Program-made: the position numbers and the translations under genes
NCBI GenBank assembly: GCA_040218875.1
Contig: JAVJQP010000153.1
Direction: 5' to 3' (one strand)
Length of the DNA: 64,000 nt
DNA from: Coleofasciculus sp937127375
GTDB taxonomy: Bacteria; Cyanobacteriota; Cyanobacteriia; Cyanobacteriales; Coleofasciculaceae
Notes under the pieces: generated by a model
What the model was told of the DNA's origin: nothing
Database searches by the model: none
What the model saw: the letters and a program-made list of their open reading frames with translations, nothing else
Shown here: piece by piece, positions 62,662-64,000 of the stretch
Numbering within the stretch: the first letter of the stretch is position 1
Layout: every line of letters starts with the position of its first letter

Positions 62662-62865
62662 TTACCGTCGGATCGTGAGACCGCTGAGGATACCGATACC
62701 AATGGAAAAGAGAACGATCGCCCAGACGACAGCCGATGGAATTTGCTGAATTACACCGAGTCCCGTGAGTAGCAAAACAAATGCTGCGAGTAACAGACCC
62801 ACACCCAGGGAAATGCCAATAATATACAAAAAGGTTTTTGTGCCTTCATTGGGGGATTGATTCAC
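62662..62865 (-). CDS. Small membrane protein, 67 aa (paralogue)
   Basis: 67 residues, GTG start (GGAATTCGATT upstream is a weak ribosome-binding site). Two transmembrane helices (FLYIIGISLGVGLLLAAFVL and AVVWAIVLFSIGIGILSG) joined by LTGLGVIQQIP, ending in TIRR. Similar in layout to the protein at 62342-62539 and on the same strand. Function unknown; proteins of this kind are often envelope-stress or membrane-domain accessories, but nothing specific can be claimed. Confidence 0.65.
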   Translation of the reverse strand: MNQSPNEGTKTFLYIIGISLGVGLLLAAFVLLLTGLGVIQQIPSAVVWAIVLFSIGIGILSGLTIRR

Positions 62866-63182
62866 AATCGAATTCCTTTAGATTGAGACAACGACAGAAC
62901 TACGGGACTTATTGTTGCATAGAATGGAACAATCCGTTACATCAGACCTATGCAAGTCTAGGTAAAGCTCTATCATAGGAAGGGTTTCAGGCTTCGCTCT
63001 TCCGAAAGTGACGTAAGAGCGTTATCCTGGGGTTTTAACCCCTGGCGGGAAGACTCTTGCAGTGTGGCGGAAATACTTGAACAGCTTTGTATCTGTGGCG
63101 GAGTAGGGGAGATGGTAGCTGTTTCATTATTTCTGTTTTCTTTCACTCTCTTACATTCATGAGTTAAAGGAGATATTTAATT
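62866..63182. other. Intergenic region, about 317 bp
   Basis: Promoter region between divergent genes. A palindrome (CTGGGGTTTTAACCCCTGG, near 63031-63049) is the only structure noted; it belongs to the dispersed small palindromes. Confidence 0.5.
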
Positions 63183-63539
63183 ATGACCACTAGAATAACA
63201 GAAGTTATGGGCGATGATGGCGAAACCATTTATATCCAATATGATGAGGAAGACAGTGATGAACTGCAAGCCGTTGGCTTTATTGACGATATTCAAGACA
63301 GAACCAATAAATTAAAACGCACCATGAAGAGTACAGTCAAGAGTTACTCCAAACTCGTACTCGATAGTGTCAAACAGGGACTCACCGATAACCTAGCACA
63401 GAGTAAAGTCGCCTTGGAATTTGGCTTACAAACTGGAGGGTCAACCGGAATCCCCTTCGTTACCAAAGGAACCGCCCAAGCCAATGTAAAAGTCACCATT
63501 GAATGGGACTTAACTCAAAAAACTCCACCCAGTTCGTAG
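63183..63539 (+). CDS. Trypsin-co-occurring domain 1 (Trypco1, CU044_2847 family) protein
   Basis: 118 residues; AAGGAG lies 10 nt before the ATG. The C-terminal part KVALEFGLQTGGSTGIPFVT followed by GTAQANVKVTIEW (about 75-110) matches the Trypco1 family, small beta-type domains that occur next to trypsin-like proteases and other effectors in predicted bacterial conflict systems. No protease is encoded beside it in this window; downstream there are only repeats up to the edge. The stop codon TAG is formed inside an AGTTCGT heptamer array, so the final residues (PPSS) border on repeat sequence. Confidence 0.75.
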   Translation: MTTRITEVMGDDGETIYIQYDEEDSDELQAVGFIDDIQDRTNKLKRTMKSTVKSYSKLVLDSVKQGLTDNLAQSKVALEFGLQTGGSTGIPFVTKGTAQANVKVTIEWDLTQKTPPSS

Positions 63540-63561
63540 TTCGTAGTTCGTAGTTCGTAGT
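63533..63561. repeat. Heptanucleotide array (AGTTCGT)n, includes a stop codon
   Basis: Four AGTTCGT units; the stop codon of the Trypco1 gene (63537-63539) lies in the first. Confidence 0.9.
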
Positions 63562-63683
63562 AAGGGCTTTAGCCCATCAAACCCCAAGAACCCAGCCAAA
63601 ACTTTTGTCATACCCAAACACCGTACAAAAACATCATCTATGATGAAATAAGATAACTCCCCCATACCTAACAATTCACCGAA

Positions 63684-64000
63684 AAACACAAAACCTGTGA
63701 ATCAGGGCGGGTTTAATTACATTTGGGTACAATCGAAAAGATAGTAGTAAAACCCGCCCCTACCCATTGACGCGCTTATCCCATGAAAACACAAAACCTG
63801 TGAATCAGGGCGGGTTTAATTACATTTGGGTACAATCGAAAAGATAGTAGTAAAACCCGCCCATACCTATTGACGCGCTTATCCCATGAAAACACAAAAC
63901 CTGTGAATCAGGGCGGGTTTAATTACATTTGGGTACAATCGAAAAGATAGTAGTAAAACCCGCCCCTACACATTGACACGCTTATCCCATGAAAACACAA
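63684..64000. repeat. Tandem array of a 103-bp unit containing a long hairpin, runs off the window end
   Basis: Units begin at about 63684, 63787, 63890 and 63993 (identical spacing of 103 bp at each ACACAAAACCTGTGAATCAG). Each contains GGGCGGGTTTAATTACATTT and GATAGTAGTAAAACCCGCCC, forming a hairpin of the dispersed GGGCGGGTTT family, followed by TTGACGCGCTTATCCCATG. Copies are almost identical, so expansion is recent. Not CRISPR: there are no unique spacers. Confidence 0.95.

Noticed and set aside
63684..64000. Possible CRISPR array at the window end
   Set aside because: The 103-bp units are repeated whole, with no short repeat/unique spacer alternation and no cas genes nearby.

Overview
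The window looks like the chromosome of a filamentous cyanobacterium, plausibly of the Coleofasciculus/Microcoleus kind; the species is inferred, not proven. Evidence: very frequent HIP1 octamers (GCGATCGC) inside genes, an ndhB gene for the photosynthetic NDH-1 complex, families largely confined to cyanobacteria and plants (DUF3531, TIGR04168 phosphoesterase, ISE2/Ski2-like helicase), DUF29 proteins, a PEP-CTERM protein, a CBS/GAF/PAS/GGDEF sensor, and many heptanucleotide tandem repeats and small palindromic repeats between genes.

Layout. 0-6 kb: mostly minus-strand small sensory or regulatory proteins (protoglobin, roadblock/LC7, two near-identical paralogues that may have a V4R-like fold), a GNAT enzyme and a saccharopine-dehydrogenase-like oxidoreductase. 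6-9 kb: a partner-switching module (STAS antagonist, response regulator/PP2C phosphatase, HATPase anti-sigma kinase) next to a stranded TnpB-type right end. 9.7-18.8 kb: plus-strand run of helicase, GHL10 glycosidase-like protein, TpsB/ShlB outer-membrane transporter and a small PD-(D/E)XK protein. 18.9-31.9 kb: minus-strand run of DUF29, ndhB, a 1388-aa NACHT NTPase with a C-terminal nuclease-like domain, a DUF4160/DUF2442 pair, an orphan sugar ABC permease, an atzG-atzE-5-FCL operon and a phosphoesterase. 32-38.8 kb: PEP-CTERM protein, phosphoesterase, tRNA-Ser(UGA), two TnpB elements (one internally deleted, one intact), DUF3531 and prs. 39-48 kb: Ser/Thr kinase, bioD, a large diguanylate cyclase and an M20 amidohydrolase. 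48-54.6 kb: a 2104-aa two-partner-secretion protein ending in a CHAT caspase-like protease. 54.5-64 kb: small conserved proteins, a Tat-exported aldo-keto reductase, a GAF/PAS/cyclase-like protein with degenerate catalytic residues, a signal-peptidase-I homologue lacking both catalytic residues, a methyltransferase, two small membrane proteins, a trypsin-co-occurring-domain protein, and a 103-bp tandem array running off the end.

The strongest leads are: (i) the signal peptidase homologue whose Ser/Lys dyad is Glu/Gln; (ii) the NACHT-nuclease STAND protein as a candidate immune effector; (iii) a MITE-like dispersed repeat in five copies, two of which bracket the diguanylate cyclase gene; (iv) a palindromic repeat read in frame, twice in tandem, inside that same gene; (v) a TnpB element that has lost the second half of its gene but kept both ends; (vi) the secreted CHAT protease with a TpsB transporter 30 kb away. 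All family names come from reading the translated sequence; no database search was run.
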